Shown in pieces: positions 1 to 8,930 of a stretch of 64,000 nucleotides of DNA. A program made the position numbers and the translations under genes. The notes beneath the pieces are model-generated. The model was not told the DNA's origin and searched no databases. It saw only the letters and a program-made list of their open reading frames with translations. Position 1 is the stretch's first letter, and each line of letters opens with the position of its first letter. Source of the DNA: DASYQD01 sp036005845. Its GTDB lineage: Bacteria > Acidobacteriota > Thermoanaerobaculia > Multivoradales > JAIOJS01. Where the stretch lies: contig DASYQD010000166.1 of NCBI GenBank assembly GCA_036005845.1, positions 1-64,000 of the forward strand, written 5' to 3'.

Positions 1-561
1 GACGAGACTGATGATCGGATAGGCGATGCCGTTGAGGATCAGGAGCACACCCAGGATGCGCGGCAGGAACCTGGAGCGCATGACCAGCATCCCGAAGGGC
101 AGCAGCCAGAGGCCCCAGAAGATCTGTGCCACCAGGATGGCCTTGCCGCGCATGACGAGCAGGAAGTACACCAGCGAATCGATCTGCGCGCTGGTGAAGG
201 ACGCCAGGTAGTTGCCACCTCGCACCAGCGCGAGCATGCCCACGTCGGCCAGCACGGCAAGGAACGAGAGGGGCACCGAGACCAGCACGAGGATGACCAT
301 CAGGCCGGCGCGGGTCTTGTGAACTTCGCTCAGCAGACGGTACAGAACCACCGCGAGCAGTATGAAGAGGACGAGGTTGCACAAGTGCACGAAGATGTTG
401 AGGTCGACGAGCCTTTGGTGGGCCGCGATCCTGTGGGCCGTCGCGGCGGCATCACCTCGGACGGTTATCTTGCCGGGCAGGTAGATGAGAACGAACGGCG
501 CCGAGGACTGGAGCAGGTAGAGAAATCCCGCAAGCCGCGCGGTCCGCTTCCGTGAGTCCAC
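1..561 (-). CDS. DUF4386 family membrane protein (C-terminus beyond left edge)
   Basis: The gene runs off the left edge; 187 codons are visible. It starts at a GTG (559-561) six bases after an AGGAGGAG ribosome-binding site. The product is a multi-pass membrane protein. The segments VAQIFWGLWLLPFGML and LPRILGVLLILNGIAYP are typical of the DUF4386 family, whose biochemical role is unknown. The N-terminal helix (RLAGFLYLLQ) and the PGKI segment after it also fit. The upstream PLP enzyme on the same strand ends 117 bases before this start, so co-transcription is possible but not shown. Confidence 0.8.
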   Translation of the reverse strand, partial: MDSRKRTARLAGFLYLLQSSAPFVLIYLPGKITVRGDAAATAHRIAAHQRLVDLNIFVHLCNLVLFILLAVVLYRLLSEVHKTRAGLMVILVLVSVPLSFLAVLADVGMLALVRGGNYLASFTSAQIDSLVYFLLVMRGKAILVAQIFWGLWLLPFGMLVMRSRFLPRILGVLLILNGIAYPIISLV

Positions 562-678
562 CGGATCTCCTCCTCGGCCATGCGCCTGGCAGCGCGTTCA
601 CTTCGATGGTTTCTCACCTCGATACGCACGGGCGCTTCGAGCATTAGCAGTCGCCGGCTCGGCGTCCTTGCTCGCCGC

Positions 679-1824
679 TCACCAGCCGCGCGCCGGACGC
701 CAGGTCGCCACCACCTCACCGCCTTCGACGACGTGATACTCGGCGTGTTGGGCCGCGGTCAGGCAGGAGTGGTTGCAGAGGATGCGGACGCGGGCGCCAA
801 CGCGCCAGGCGTCGAGGTCGGCGTCGGCCGGCAGCTCGACCTCGCCGTGCTCCTGGGTGACGCGGTCGACGCGTGCGCCCGTGTCGCGGCCGTCGAGGTC
901 CAGGACGCGGCCGAAGCCGGCGCGCGGGTCGACGTCGCGCGGGCCGAGGTCTTTCGAGAGGGCGATGGCACCGGCGTCGAGCACGGCGCGCCGGCGCGGC
1001 CGGTCGCAGCGCACCACCGCGGCGAGCACGGTCACGGCCGCGTCGTCGAGCTCGCAGCTTCCGTGCGCCACCTGGAAGGCGTCGAAGAAGGCGTAGTTGC
1101 CGGGGCGGATCTCGGTGACGCCGGCGAGGTCGGCAGCATGGGTCATCGTCGGCGTCGAGCCGAGGCTCACGGTCTCGACTGCGAGGCCGCCGGCGCGCAA
1201 CCGCTCCGCCGCCGCGACGACCACGTCGCGCTCGTGTTGCGCCGAAGCGCGCACAGCCGCGTCATCGGTGTCGGCGTACGAGTGACCAGCGTGGGTGAGC
1301 ATGCCGGCGAAGCGCAGCGACGGTCGTTCCGCCACGGCGCGCGCGAGTACGAGCAGCTCGTCGCCGCTCGGGTCGAGACCGGAGCGGCCGTCGCCGCAGT
1401 CGAGCTCGAGCAGCACTCGCGGCCGCGCGGCACCGCCGGTGGCACTCGTGCCGCTCCGCGCCGCGGCGTCGGCGAGCGCATCCAACGTGGCGAGGTCGTT
1501 GACCAGCACGGCGAGGTCGATGCGGCGGCAGAGCGCGACGACGCGGTCCAGCTTGCCCGGCTCGATGGGCACCGCGTAGAGGATGTCGGCGAAGCCGGCG
1601 GCCGCGAAGTGCTCCGCCTCGGCGAGCGTCGAGACGGTGATCGGTCCGATCTCGCCGCCATGTTGCAGCCGCGCGATCTCGACGCATTTGTGGGTCTTGA
1701 CGTGGGGGCGCAGGCGGACACCGCGCTCGCGGGCGAAGGCGAGCATGCGCTCGCAGTTGCGGCGCAGGCGCGGGAGGTCCACCAGCAGCGAGGGCGTCGT
1801 CGGCAGATCGGCAAGGGTCGTCAT
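679..1824 (-). CDS. D-threonine aldolase / D-serine dehydratase-like PLP enzyme
   Basis: A fold-type III (alanine-racemase-like) PLP enzyme of about 381 residues. Near the N-terminus, TPSLLVDLPRLRRN leads to RPHVKTHK, which holds the Schiff-base lysine. The C-terminus has the NHSCLT segment whose His and Cys bind a divalent metal in the D-threonine aldolase / DSD1 family. Family members cleave D-3-hydroxy-amino acids or dehydrate D-serine; the sequence does not tell me which. I chose the ATG at 1822-1824 because homologues begin close to MTTLADLP; an in-frame ATG at 1845 would add seven residues. Neither start has a strong ribosome-binding site. A long open frame on the opposite strand is a codon-bias shadow. 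Confidence 0.85.
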   Translation of the reverse strand: MTTLADLPTTPSLLVDLPRLRRNCERMLAFARERGVRLRPHVKTHKCVEIARLQHGGEIGPITVSTLAEAEHFAAAGFADILYAVPIEPGKLDRVVALCRRIDLAVLVNDLATLDALADAAARSGTSATGGAARPRVLLELDCGDGRSGLDPSGDELLVLARAVAERPSLRFAGMLTHAGHSYADTDDAAVRASAQHERDVVVAAAERLRAGGLAVETVSLGSTPTMTHAADLAGVTEIRPGNYAFFDAFQVAHGSCELDDAAVTVLAAVVRCDRPRRRAVLDAGAIALSKDLGPRDVDPRAGFGRVLDLDGRDTGARVDRVTQEHGEVELPADADLDAWRVGARVRILCNHSCLTAAQHAEYHVVEGGEVVATWRPARGW

Positions 1825-1937
1825 GCGGCGGCCATCATCGCCCATTCGTCGGCCGCCATGTCGCGCGGGCTCCAGGCGAGAGGGGGAATTTGGGCGATCG
1901 CGTCCGTCTAAACGGGCAACCTAGCCGGAGGTGTGCC

Positions 1938-3845
1938 ATGAGACCGTCTTTCAAGCTCGCGGCGTTGGCCGTGCTGTCCACTGGCCTTGTGGCGGGCCGG
2001 GAAGGTATGGCGGCGCCGCCGTCGGCGCAGGCCGCTCTCGCCGCGGGCTGCCAGCCGTTCTTCGCGGCTGCCTCGAAGCCGCCCGTCGCGATGCACATGA
2101 ACATGCCGGGCATGCAGATGCTCGACGCGGTCAGCGGCCCGCTGCCGCTCGTCTGCCTGACGATGAAGGATCCTCCGCAGCCGCCGCTCTTCGACGGCAT
2201 CGGCCACCCCTTCATCCAGGTCAGCAGCGACACCACGATCCAGAGCTACTTCGACCAGGGCTTGCGGTTCCAGATCGGGTTCAATAACCGCGAGTCCTAC
2301 CGCGCCTTCCGCTTTGCCGCCGAAACCGCGGCGACCACGGGCAAGCCCTGCGCGTGGTGCTACTGGGGTGCGGCGCTGCCGCTCGGCACCGACATCAACA
2401 TGAGCAACGAGCTCGAGCTGGATCGGGTCGCCGCCAACGAATACCTGGACAAGGCGCGCGCCCTGAAGCCGACGGGACTGCTCGCCCAGCTGATCGAAGC
2501 GACCGCGAAGCGCTCCGAGAACTGTCTTCTCGGCGAAGACCAGGGGCACTGCCGCGCGCGGCGCAATAGCGGCTATTACGAGGCGATGCAGAAGATCAGG
2601 GCCGACTACCCGAGCGATCCGAACGTCGGCGTGTTCTTCGTCGACTCCATCCTCAACCTCACGCCCTGGCGATTGCCGGCGCACGACAAGTTCGTGGAAG
2701 CGCGCGACACCCTCGAAGCCCTGATGACACCTCAGACCAAGCAGAACGGACTGATTCATTGGTACATCCATCTGATGGAGCTTTCGGACGACGCCGGTCG
2801 CGCCGAGCCCCGGGCCAACCAGCTCGCGGCGCTGGCGCCCAACGCCGGCCATCTCGTCCACATGCCGTCGCACATCTATTACCGGATCGGCGACATGCGC
2901 CGCGTGATCGACTCCAACGTCGCCGCGTCGAAGGCCGACGAAACCTACTTCGGCCGTGCGGACAACAAGCTCGAGCATCCGGACGGCGACCGCTACCGCT
3001 ACGGCTACTATCCGCACACGCTGCACTTCCTGGCCGCGGGAGCCACCCTGTTCGGCCACAGGCAGTGGGTGAACAACGCGACGGAGAGGCTTTACGCGTC
3101 GGCGCCGCCCGACGCCGAGGGCTACCGCAAAGACAAATACCGCGAGGTCTTCTACCTGGCGCGCGTCAACCTCGCTACCCCCGCGGAGATACGTTCATTC
3201 GTGGTGCCGCCCAAACCGCCGCCCAACGTGCAGCCGCGCGGCAACGCTGCCTATGCCTACACTCAGGTCATGGCCGATCTGTGGGAAGGGAAACCTCCGA
3301 CGCTCTCTCTCCCCGCCTTCGTGAAAGCGGTGGCGGACTATCCCATTACCGGGGACCCGAACGAGGCCTGCCGCCACTCGATCGCCACCAATGGCGACAC
3401 CGGGCTGTGCGTCGTCGCCATCGAGAACAATCTGGTGAAGGGCCGCATCGCCGCCTCACAGAACAAGTGGGACGACGCGCTCGGCTTCACACAGCAGGCC
3501 GTCGATCTGCAGACAGCGCTCGCTTATGACGAGCCGCCTGACTGGCTCTATTCGCTGCATCAATCCCACGCCGCGGTGCAGATCCGTAGAGCGATCGCGA
3601 ATGACCCTTACGCACCATGGGGGCAGGAACGGCTGCGCCAGGCCAAGGACGAGCTGGTGATGAGCCTGGACCCGAAGACGAACCGCTCCGACGTGTTTCC
3701 GGGAAGCGGCTGGGCCTATTTCGGGCTGTGGCAGGTGGCGCAATATCTCAAAGGTGAAGACAAGGCCGCGGCCGAGGCAGCGTTCAAGGCCCACTGGGCC
3801 ACGCCCAACGATCCCAAGACGTTTCCGACCCTGGACCGCATGTAG
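1938..3845 (+). CDS. secreted tetratricopeptide-type repeat protein
   Basis: A 635-residue exported protein. The ATG at 1938 follows a GGAGG ribosome-binding site and opens a signal peptide (MRPSFKLAALAVLSTGLVAG). Just after the mature N-terminus is the Met/His-rich stretch MHMNMPGMQM, which resembles copper- or haem-protein linkers. The rest is helical and TPR-like: pairs of Ala-rich helices, with conserved blocks HWYIHLMELS and HMPSHIYYRIGD that recur in a family of uncharacterised periplasmic TPR proteins. Several Cys pairs (CAWCYW, CLLGEDQGHC) could form disulfides. It stands alone, with a convergent ligase gene 30 bases downstream. Its function is not known; the metal link is my inference. 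Confidence 0.75.
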   Translation: MRPSFKLAALAVLSTGLVAGREGMAAPPSAQAALAAGCQPFFAAASKPPVAMHMNMPGMQMLDAVSGPLPLVCLTMKDPPQPPLFDGIGHPFIQVSSDTTIQSYFDQGLRFQIGFNNRESYRAFRFAAETAATTGKPCAWCYWGAALPLGTDINMSNELELDRVAANEYLDKARALKPTGLLAQLIEATAKRSENCLLGEDQGHCRARRNSGYYEAMQKIRADYPSDPNVGVFFVDSILNLTPWRLPAHDKFVEARDTLEALMTPQTKQNGLIHWYIHLMELSDDAGRAEPRANQLAALAPNAGHLVHMPSHIYYRIGDMRRVIDSNVAASKADETYFGRADNKLEHPDGDRYRYGYYPHTLHFLAAGATLFGHRQWVNNATERLYASAPPDAEGYRKDKYREVFYLARVNLATPAEIRSFVVPPKPPPNVQPRGNAAYAYTQVMADLWEGKPPTLSLPAFVKAVADYPITGDPNEACRHSIATNGDTGLCVVAIENNLVKGRIAASQNKWDDALGFTQQAVDLQTALAYDEPPDWLYSLHQSHAAVQIRRAIANDPYAPWGQERLRQAKDELVMSLDPKTNRSDVFPGSGWAYFGLWQVAQYLKGEDKAAAEAAFKAHWATPNDPKTFPTLDRM

Positions 3846-3875
3846 TCGTCGCCCAGGTCGATCACAGGCGCGAGT

Positions 3876-4739
3876 TCACGTCTCACGCGTGACCTCGCGT
3901 GGTTCCTTGTCGTCGCGCAGGCCGAGCAGGCGCGCGTGGCGGAGCTTCTCGTGGACGGTCCATTCGATGAAGGCGACCTGCACGACGACTTCCGGGCGCA
4001 CCCAGTGGGCGCCGAGCCGCGGGAAGCCCGTGCCGCGCGTGAAGGGTCGCGTGGGGACTTCGAGTACGTCGAGGCGCGCACGCAGTGCGCGGAGCAGCTT
4101 CTCGTCGAAGCCGGTGCCGACCTTGCCGGCGAAGACGAAGTCGTCACCGTCGAAGTAGCCGACCAGGAGCGCTCCCAGGCCGACTCGCTTTCCTTTGGGC
4201 TCGGTGAAACCGCCGACCACCAGCTCCTGGCTGGCCTCGCACTTCATCTTCAACCAGTGCGGCGAGCGGCGGGATTCGTAGGGTGAGTCGCGGCGTTTGG
4301 CGATGACGCCCTCCCAGCCTTCGCGACAGGCGCGCTCCCAGGGATTTGGCTCGTCGAGGAGCGTCACGCGCTGAAGCGGCGGCGCGAGCGGCAGCGTCGC
4401 CAGCACCGCGCGGCGCTCGTCGAGGGGCAACGCGCGCAGATCGCGGCCGTCGAGCCACAGCACGTCGAAGACGTGGTAGTCGGTCCCGCTCCAGGTCAGC
4501 TCGCCGTCGAGGATCACCTCGCGTAGCGGCAGCGCCGCGATCTGCCGCGCTACCGGCGGGCACTCCTTCGGCAGCCGGTTGCGGGAGAAGAGGCGCACGT
4601 CGCCGCCCCTGCGGAACGCCAGCAGGCGGATGCCGTCCACCTTGCGCTCGAAGATCCATTCGGGAGAAGTGAACCGTTCCTGCGTCAGCGTGGCGGCCAT
4701 GGGCTCGATCCACTCCGGGAACGCCGGCGTGTGCTCCAT
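3876..4739 (-). CDS. ATP-dependent DNA ligase (LigD ligase-domain type)
   Basis: A compact 287-residue ATP-dependent DNA ligase consisting of a nucleotidyltransferase and an OB-fold domain. Motif I is ERKVDGIR with the AMP-accepting lysine; motif III is HVFDVLWLDG; motif IV is EGVIAKRR; motif V is HWLKMKC. The OB-fold follows (ELVVGGFTEPKG, GKVGTGFDEKLL). This matches the ligase module of LigD-type repair enzymes, but no polymerase or phosphoesterase module is attached and no Ku gene is in the window. The ATG at 4737-4739 has AGGA seven bases upstream. The ligase joins nicked DNA in the cytoplasm; a role in end joining is only inferred from the family. Confidence 0.85.
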   Translation of the reverse strand: MEHTPAFPEWIEPMAATLTQERFTSPEWIFERKVDGIRLLAFRRGGDVRLFSRNRLPKECPPVARQIAALPLREVILDGELTWSGTDYHVFDVLWLDGRDLRALPLDERRAVLATLPLAPPLQRVTLLDEPNPWERACREGWEGVIAKRRDSPYESRRSPHWLKMKCEASQELVVGGFTEPKGKRVGLGALLVGYFDGDDFVFAGKVGTGFDEKLLRALRARLDVLEVPTRPFTRGTGFPRLGAHWVRPEVVVQVAFIEWTVHEKLRHARLLGLRDDKEPREVTRET

Positions 4740-4874
4740 CTCACTATCCTGTCCCACGTTCATCCCAGCGCGGTTTCGAGCGGGCCCGCCACCGTGGCAT
4801 GCGGATCGCAACCCTCGCGGTAGAAGAGGTGCGCCGCGGCAGTATGCGCGTCGCGACCGCGAAGGAGGACGACC

Positions 4875-5288
4875 ATGGGCATGATCCCCAGCAACCTCGA
4901 CGATCGCGAAGCGGCGGCGCTCGCTCACTATCGCGCTTCGCAGCAACAGATACAGACCCAGACGCAGGAAGCCGCACCGACTTCGCCGCCGCGCCGGCGC
5001 GCGCCAAGCCGCGAGGCGTCCCCGCAGCGCGATCACGTCGGCCAACCGCTGCCGCGCGGCTCGCGGCTGCCGGAGCCGGCGCGCCGCGACGCGTCCTCCA
5101 CCGCCGTCACCTACACGGTGCAGCGGGGCGACACCCTGCGCGGCATCGCCGACTGGTTCTACGGCGACCGCAGCCTCTGGCTCGCCATCTTCGCCGCCAA
5201 CCGCTCGACGATCAGCGACCCGCTGGCATTGGAGCCGGGCACCGAGCTGACCATCCCGCGGCAGCAACGCGGCCAGCCGCTGGCCTGA
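4875..5288 (+). CDS. LysM domain protein
   Basis: A 137-residue protein with a good GGAGG ribosome-binding site. The N-terminal half is a Gln/Pro/Arg-rich linker with no clear signal peptide. A LysM domain fills about residues 79-130: TYTVQRGDTLRGIADWFYGD, then LWLAIFAANRSTISDP and LEPGTELTIP. LysM domains bind N-acetylglucosamine-containing polymers such as peptidoglycan. Lacking a signal peptide, it resembles the cytoplasmic LysM proteins found in phage-tail-like and stress-response contexts (BON/LysM type), but no partner domain is present. The frame is clearly coding; its role is open. Confidence 0.8.
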   Translation: MGMIPSNLDDREAAALAHYRASQQQIQTQTQEAAPTSPPRRRAPSREASPQRDHVGQPLPRGSRLPEPARRDASSTAVTYTVQRGDTLRGIADWFYGDRSLWLAIFAANRSTISDPLALEPGTELTIPRQQRGQPLA

Positions 5289-5386
5289 TCGCGCGGTCGT
5301 TCTCGCCACACGCATCGCTGACGCCGCGGGAACCCGCGGCCGTGTCTGCTCGACCTCAAATGAGCGATACTGGAGGTATGGGACTC

Positions 5387-5632
5387 ATGGACCAGGATCT
5401 TCTCCGACGAATCGCCATCGATCCGCGCGTGATGCTGGGCAAGCCGGTGGTTCGCGGCACTCGCATCACAGTTGAAATCCTTCTGGAGAAGATCGCGGCA
5501 GGGCGCACCGTCGACGAGATCTTGCACGACTACCCTTCGTTGAGCCGTGAGGACGTGCTGGCTGCCGTGGCCTACGCTCGACTGGCGATCAGCACCGACG
5601 AGATCGTCCCCCACATCACGATCTCGGAATGA
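5387..5632 (+). CDS. DUF433 family antitoxin
   Basis: An 81-residue DUF433 protein. It starts IAIDPRVMLGKPVVRGTRIT, the family hallmark, and ends in a helical segment (DEILHDYPSLSREDVLAAVAYAR). DUF433 proteins are antitoxins paired with PIN-like DUF5615 toxins, which is exactly the next gene. I chose the ATG at 5387 because GGAGG lies ten bases upstream; in-frame ATGs at 5360 and 5378 are possible. Its stop overlaps the start of the toxin gene (ATGA at 5629-5632), the usual translationally coupled arrangement. Because the toxin frame is broken, the antitoxin may now be orphaned. Confidence 0.85.
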   Translation: MDQDLLRRIAIDPRVMLGKPVVRGTRITVEILLEKIAAGRTVDEILHDYPSLSREDVLAAVAYARLAISTDEIVPHITISE

Positions 5633-5993
5633 GGTTGTTCGCTGACGAGAATCTCGAGTCCGATGTCGTCGAGATCCTCCGCCAGCATGGACATGACGTG
5701 AAGCTGCTCGCCCCCTCGGAGAGGGGTCGGCCCGACCCGGACGTCCTAGGGCTCGCCACCTCGAGGATCGAGTCTTCGTCACCAACGACAAGGACTTCGC
5801 GGAGCTGGCGTTCCTTCAGCGGCAGTCCACCACCGGGATCATTCTCGTCCGCCTCCCGCAGCTGTTCGATCAAGCGAAGGCGCGTCGAGTGGCCGAAGTG
5901 ATCGGCGTCGAGCGAGACAACTTGCTGGGCTTCCTGACCGTGATCGAGCCCGCAGCGATTCGACGGCGCCCGTTTCTGACGCTGCTGAAGTAG
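5629..5993 (+). pseudogene. frameshifted DUF5615 PIN-like toxin
   Basis: Partner toxin of the DUF433 antitoxin. The frame begins MRLFADENLESDVVEILRQH (family active-site Asp/Glu: ADEN) and continues to DPDVLGLAT. After about position 5758 the matching frame switches by one: the alternative frame reads EDRVFVTNDKDFAELAFLQR, the second conserved acidic motif, and runs to a stop at 5991-5993 (PFLTLLK). Joining the two gives a full-length protein of about 120 residues; unjoined, the first frame continues into unrelated sequence and stops at 5901. One missing base near 5758-5763 explains it. It is either a genuine inactivation or a sequencing or assembly error. Confidence 0.8.
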
Positions 5994-6000
5994 CGGGTCC

Positions 6001-7845
6001 CTAACGGCGTCCAGCGACCGTCACGCGTAATCGGCGCAGCCGCTGGTCCAGCTCCTCAGGGGCCATCCCCGCATACTTGGCCGGCAACAACCTACGGCTG
6101 CTCGCTTCGAAAACTGCCAGTAGCTCCATGTACTCGAGCAGCTCGACGTCCCGGCTCGGGAAGTAATCCGCTGCCGCGCTGAGGAAGTTTCCGGCCAGCA
6201 CGGGCGCGTCGGCGCCCGCGGCCTTCGCAGCGTCGTCGTTGGCGAGCAGGATCACGGCTTCGACGTCGGCGTTGCTGTAGCCGACGAGCTTTCTGCCGAA
6301 GCCGTCGCGGATCGTTGCGAAATCGACCTCGGTGCGCACCTTGTTCTTGCGCACTAGCGCTCGTGCAACGGCCTCGACTTCTTCGGGCGTTTGCGAATAC
6401 AGGAACGGAATCTTCCGATCGAGCCTTCCGGCGCGCTTCAGATCGACGTCCAGCTTGTCGGGGCGATTCGTCATCACCAGAAACAGGATCCGCCCGCGGT
6501 TGCTGGTGTCGGACATGAACTCTTTGATGCGCGCGATGACCCGCGACGAGGTGCCGCCGTCACCTTCGCCGTCGGTGTTGCCGAAGGCGCGGTCGCCTTC
6601 GTCGATGATCACCACCACCTGGCCGATGGCCTTGATGACGCCGAGGATCTTCTCCAGGTTGCCTTCGGTGGCGCCCACCCACTTGCTGCGGAAGTTCTTG
6701 AGCTTGATGGTGGTGAGGCCGCACTCCTTGGCGAAGGCCTCGGCGACGAAGGTCTTGCCGGTGCCCATCGGGCCGGTGAAGAGCATGCCCATCGGCACGC
6801 GCGCGGTGCGTCCTTCGCGGATGCTCTCGGCGACGAGCAGCAGGTCGCGCTTGACCTCGTCCATGCCGCCCACCACCTCGAAGCCGAACTGCGGCTCGAC
6901 GAACTCGACGAGGCCGAAGCACTCGCGCTCCAAGATCTCTCGCTTCCGCTGCGCGATCAGCCGCTCGGCTTGCTTGCGCGCCCGTTCGGCCAGCGCCGCG
7001 GCGTCGTCCTGCGGCGCTTTCGCTCCCGGCGCCAGCAGCTCGAGCACCTCCTCGCGCGACAGCCCGGCGGTCAACGCCGCAAGCTTGTGCGCTCGCGCCG
7101 CCGCATCCGCCCCGCTGCCGAGCACGCTGCCGATGAACGCCTCGCGCGCCGCCAGGTCCTCCTCCGCCGGCGGCGCCGGCGCGAGGATCGCCGCGATCTG
7201 GATCGCCTTCAAGCCGGCGGTGATCTCGGCGTAGCGCTCGGCGTCCTTGGCGTCGAGGCGCGCGTCGGCGAGCTGCGCCGCCGCGCGCCGCGCCTCGTGG
7301 TCGGGCATCGGCACCTCGACGACCGCCACCTTGGGATTGCTCACCAGCTTGGGCGAGACGTCGGTCAGGTTCTCGGCAATGAGCAACACCACGTTGTCGC
7401 CGCGCTCGATGGCGGGCAGGAACGACCAGCGATGCAGCATCACCGCCGCGGCACGATCGCCGTCGGCCTGGAACGCCGGGTCGCCGGTGGGCACCACGGC
7501 GTCCGCGTACTCGACCACCACGGCCGTGCGCGTCCCCGTCGTCAGCAGCGTCTCCAGCGCCGCCAGCGTGCGGTCCTTGGCGCCCGGCGCCAGCAGCTCG
7601 TCGGGGAACTCGACGTCGTGCGCGCGCTTGGCGAAACGCACTCCCGTCGCCACGTTGTAGAGGACGATCGTCTGCTTGCTGTCGCGCAGCAGCGCACCGG
7701 CCAGGAAATCGGAGAGCGACAGCGGCTTGCCGTCGTAGATGACGGCGTCGTAGACGTTGCCGTGGAGCAGGAACATCGACGCCTCGCCGCGCAGGTAGCG
7801 GCGGCGAAGGTCGTCGGCCCACGCCGGCAGCTGGCGCGGCGGCAC
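6001..7845 (-). CDS. AAA+ ATPase of the PspA-associated module
   Basis: A 614-residue AAA+ ATPase. The N-terminal ~300 residues form a degenerate domain (LLHGNVYDAVIYDG near the start, then a stretch resembling an AAA core without an intact P-loop). The C-terminal AAA+ module is complete: Walker A GPMGTGKT near residue 357, Walker B VVIIDEGD near 410, sensor-1 FLVMTNRPDKLD, arginine-finger region RAGRLDRKIPF. A C-terminal helical region follows. Such ATPases act as remodelling motors. It starts at a GTG three bases after the stop of the upstream coiled-coil gene, with GGGAG before it, so the two genes are tightly coupled. The neighbouring ABC, SBP-OmpA and PspA genes suggest an envelope role. 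Confidence 0.8.
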   Translation of the reverse strand: MPPRQLPAWADDLRRRYLRGEASMFLLHGNVYDAVIYDGKPLSLSDFLAGALLRDSKQTIVLYNVATGVRFAKRAHDVEFPDELLAPGAKDRTLAALETLLTTGTRTAVVVEYADAVVPTGDPAFQADGDRAAAVMLHRWSFLPAIERGDNVVLLIAENLTDVSPKLVSNPKVAVVEVPMPDHEARRAAAQLADARLDAKDAERYAEITAGLKAIQIAAILAPAPPAEEDLAAREAFIGSVLGSGADAAARAHKLAALTAGLSREEVLELLAPGAKAPQDDAAALAERARKQAERLIAQRKREILERECFGLVEFVEPQFGFEVVGGMDEVKRDLLLVAESIREGRTARVPMGMLFTGPMGTGKTFVAEAFAKECGLTTIKLKNFRSKWVGATEGNLEKILGVIKAIGQVVVIIDEGDRAFGNTDGEGDGGTSSRVIARIKEFMSDTSNRGRILFLVMTNRPDKLDVDLKRAGRLDRKIPFLYSQTPEEVEAVARALVRKNKVRTEVDFATIRDGFGRKLVGYSNADVEAVILLANDDAAKAAGADAPVLAGNFLSAAADYFPSRDVELLEYMELLAVFEASSRRLLPAKYAGMAPEELDQRLRRLRVTVAGRR

Positions 7846-7848
7846 GCG

Positions 7849-8874
7849 CTACATCTCCCTCTCGATGGCGCCGAGCAGCTGCTCGGTGTCGCGCGAGGTC
7901 TCGCGGATCGCCTCGACGCCGTCGAGCAGCTCGTCGAGCTGGCCCGAGAGCTCCTGCGGCGACTGCATGGTGACGATCTGGTCGGCGATGAGCTGGAAGG
8001 AGTTCTCGATCAAGTCGAGCTGGCCGTAGGCGACGGAGAGGTAGCGGCGGATCTCCTCCATCTTGGCGATGCGCTTCTCGACGATCGCCAGGTTCTTGCG
8101 CGCGATCGCGCCACCCTGCCCCTCCTGCTTGGCGAGGTCGCCGTAACGCTGGCGATCGCGGGAGAGCTGGGTGTCGTTGACGCTGGCGAGGTACTGCTCG
8201 TAACGCTGGCAGGTGAGCGCCATCTCGAGGAAGGCGTCGACGAGCTTGTCGGTCTTCACCAGCTCGCCGCGCAAGAGGTCGCCGGCGAACGAAGGGTTGC
8301 TGGCGGCGAGGCGCTGGATCTGCTCGCGGCGGTCGACGAGCTCCTGGACGCGCTGGCGGGCCTGCGACGGCAGGCCCTGCATGCGCTGCTCGCGCTCGGC
8401 GGTCTCGATGCGGCGGCGCAGCGCGTCGAAGCGCGGGTCCCAGAGCAGGTGGCGAAGGCGCTGCGAGTCGGGCGCGTTGAGCAGCCAGATCGCCTCGAGG
8501 CCGAGCGTGGCGAGCGCGAGCACCGGGTTCACCGTCAGCGCCGAGGCCGCGAGACCGCCGCTGAGCAGCGACAGGTTGTAGGGGTTCATGAACGCGGCGC
8601 GCAGGTAGGGGCGCTTGCCGAAGACGGCCTGGTCGAGCACCTTGCGGCCGGCGGCGCCGAGGTCATCGGCGAGGCCGGTGATGGCGGCCGGACGTGCCGC
8701 GGGCTGCTGGCGCGAGCCCACCGTGGTCGACGCAGCGGCCGGGGTCACGGCCGACGCCGCGCCGGGCGGCGTCGACACGTTCGCCGGCGGGACGGCCGGA
8801 CGTACGCCGGCCTGCGGCGCGGCTGGGCGCATCGCGCGTCGCGGCGGCGTGGCGGGCTTGTTGGCGTCGCTCAC
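7849..8874 (-). CDS. coiled-coil protein paired with the AAA+ ATPase
   Basis: I do not recognise this 341-residue protein. The first ~70 residues are Pro/Ala-rich and disordered. A conserved-looking block follows (FMNPYNLSLLSGGLAASALT, then LALATLGLEAIWLL) that could be a membrane-associated hairpin. Residues from about 150 onward are charged helices with coiled-coil character (RRRIETAEREQRMQ; RKNLAIVEKRIAKMEEIR). It ends three bases before the ATPase start, so the two are probably translated together and may form a complex. The start is a GTG at 8872-8874. The divergent gene at 8931 leaves a 56-base shared upstream region. Confidence 0.65.
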   Translation of the reverse strand: MSDANKPATPPRRAMRPAAPQAGVRPAVPPANVSTPPGAASAVTPAAASTTVGSRQQPAARPAAITGLADDLGAAGRKVLDQAVFGKRPYLRAAFMNPYNLSLLSGGLAASALTVNPVLALATLGLEAIWLLNAPDSQRLRHLLWDPRFDALRRRIETAEREQRMQGLPSQARQRVQELVDRREQIQRLAASNPSFAGDLLRGELVKTDKLVDAFLEMALTCQRYEQYLASVNDTQLSRDRQRYGDLAKQEGQGGAIARKNLAIVEKRIAKMEEIRRYLSVAYGQLDLIENSFQLIADQIVTMQSPQELSGQLDELLDGVEAIRETSRDTEQLLGAIEREM

Positions 8875-8930
8875 GGTCAGCGCGAGAGCTTAGCGCGAGG
8901 CGAGCGCGCTCGCTGCGCTAGCATCGAGGC

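Noticed and set aside
580..1911. 443-codon open frame on the plus strand
   Set aside because: Antisense to the PLP enzyme, no family features, Arg/Gly/Ala-rich composition; a shadow of high G+C third codon positions.
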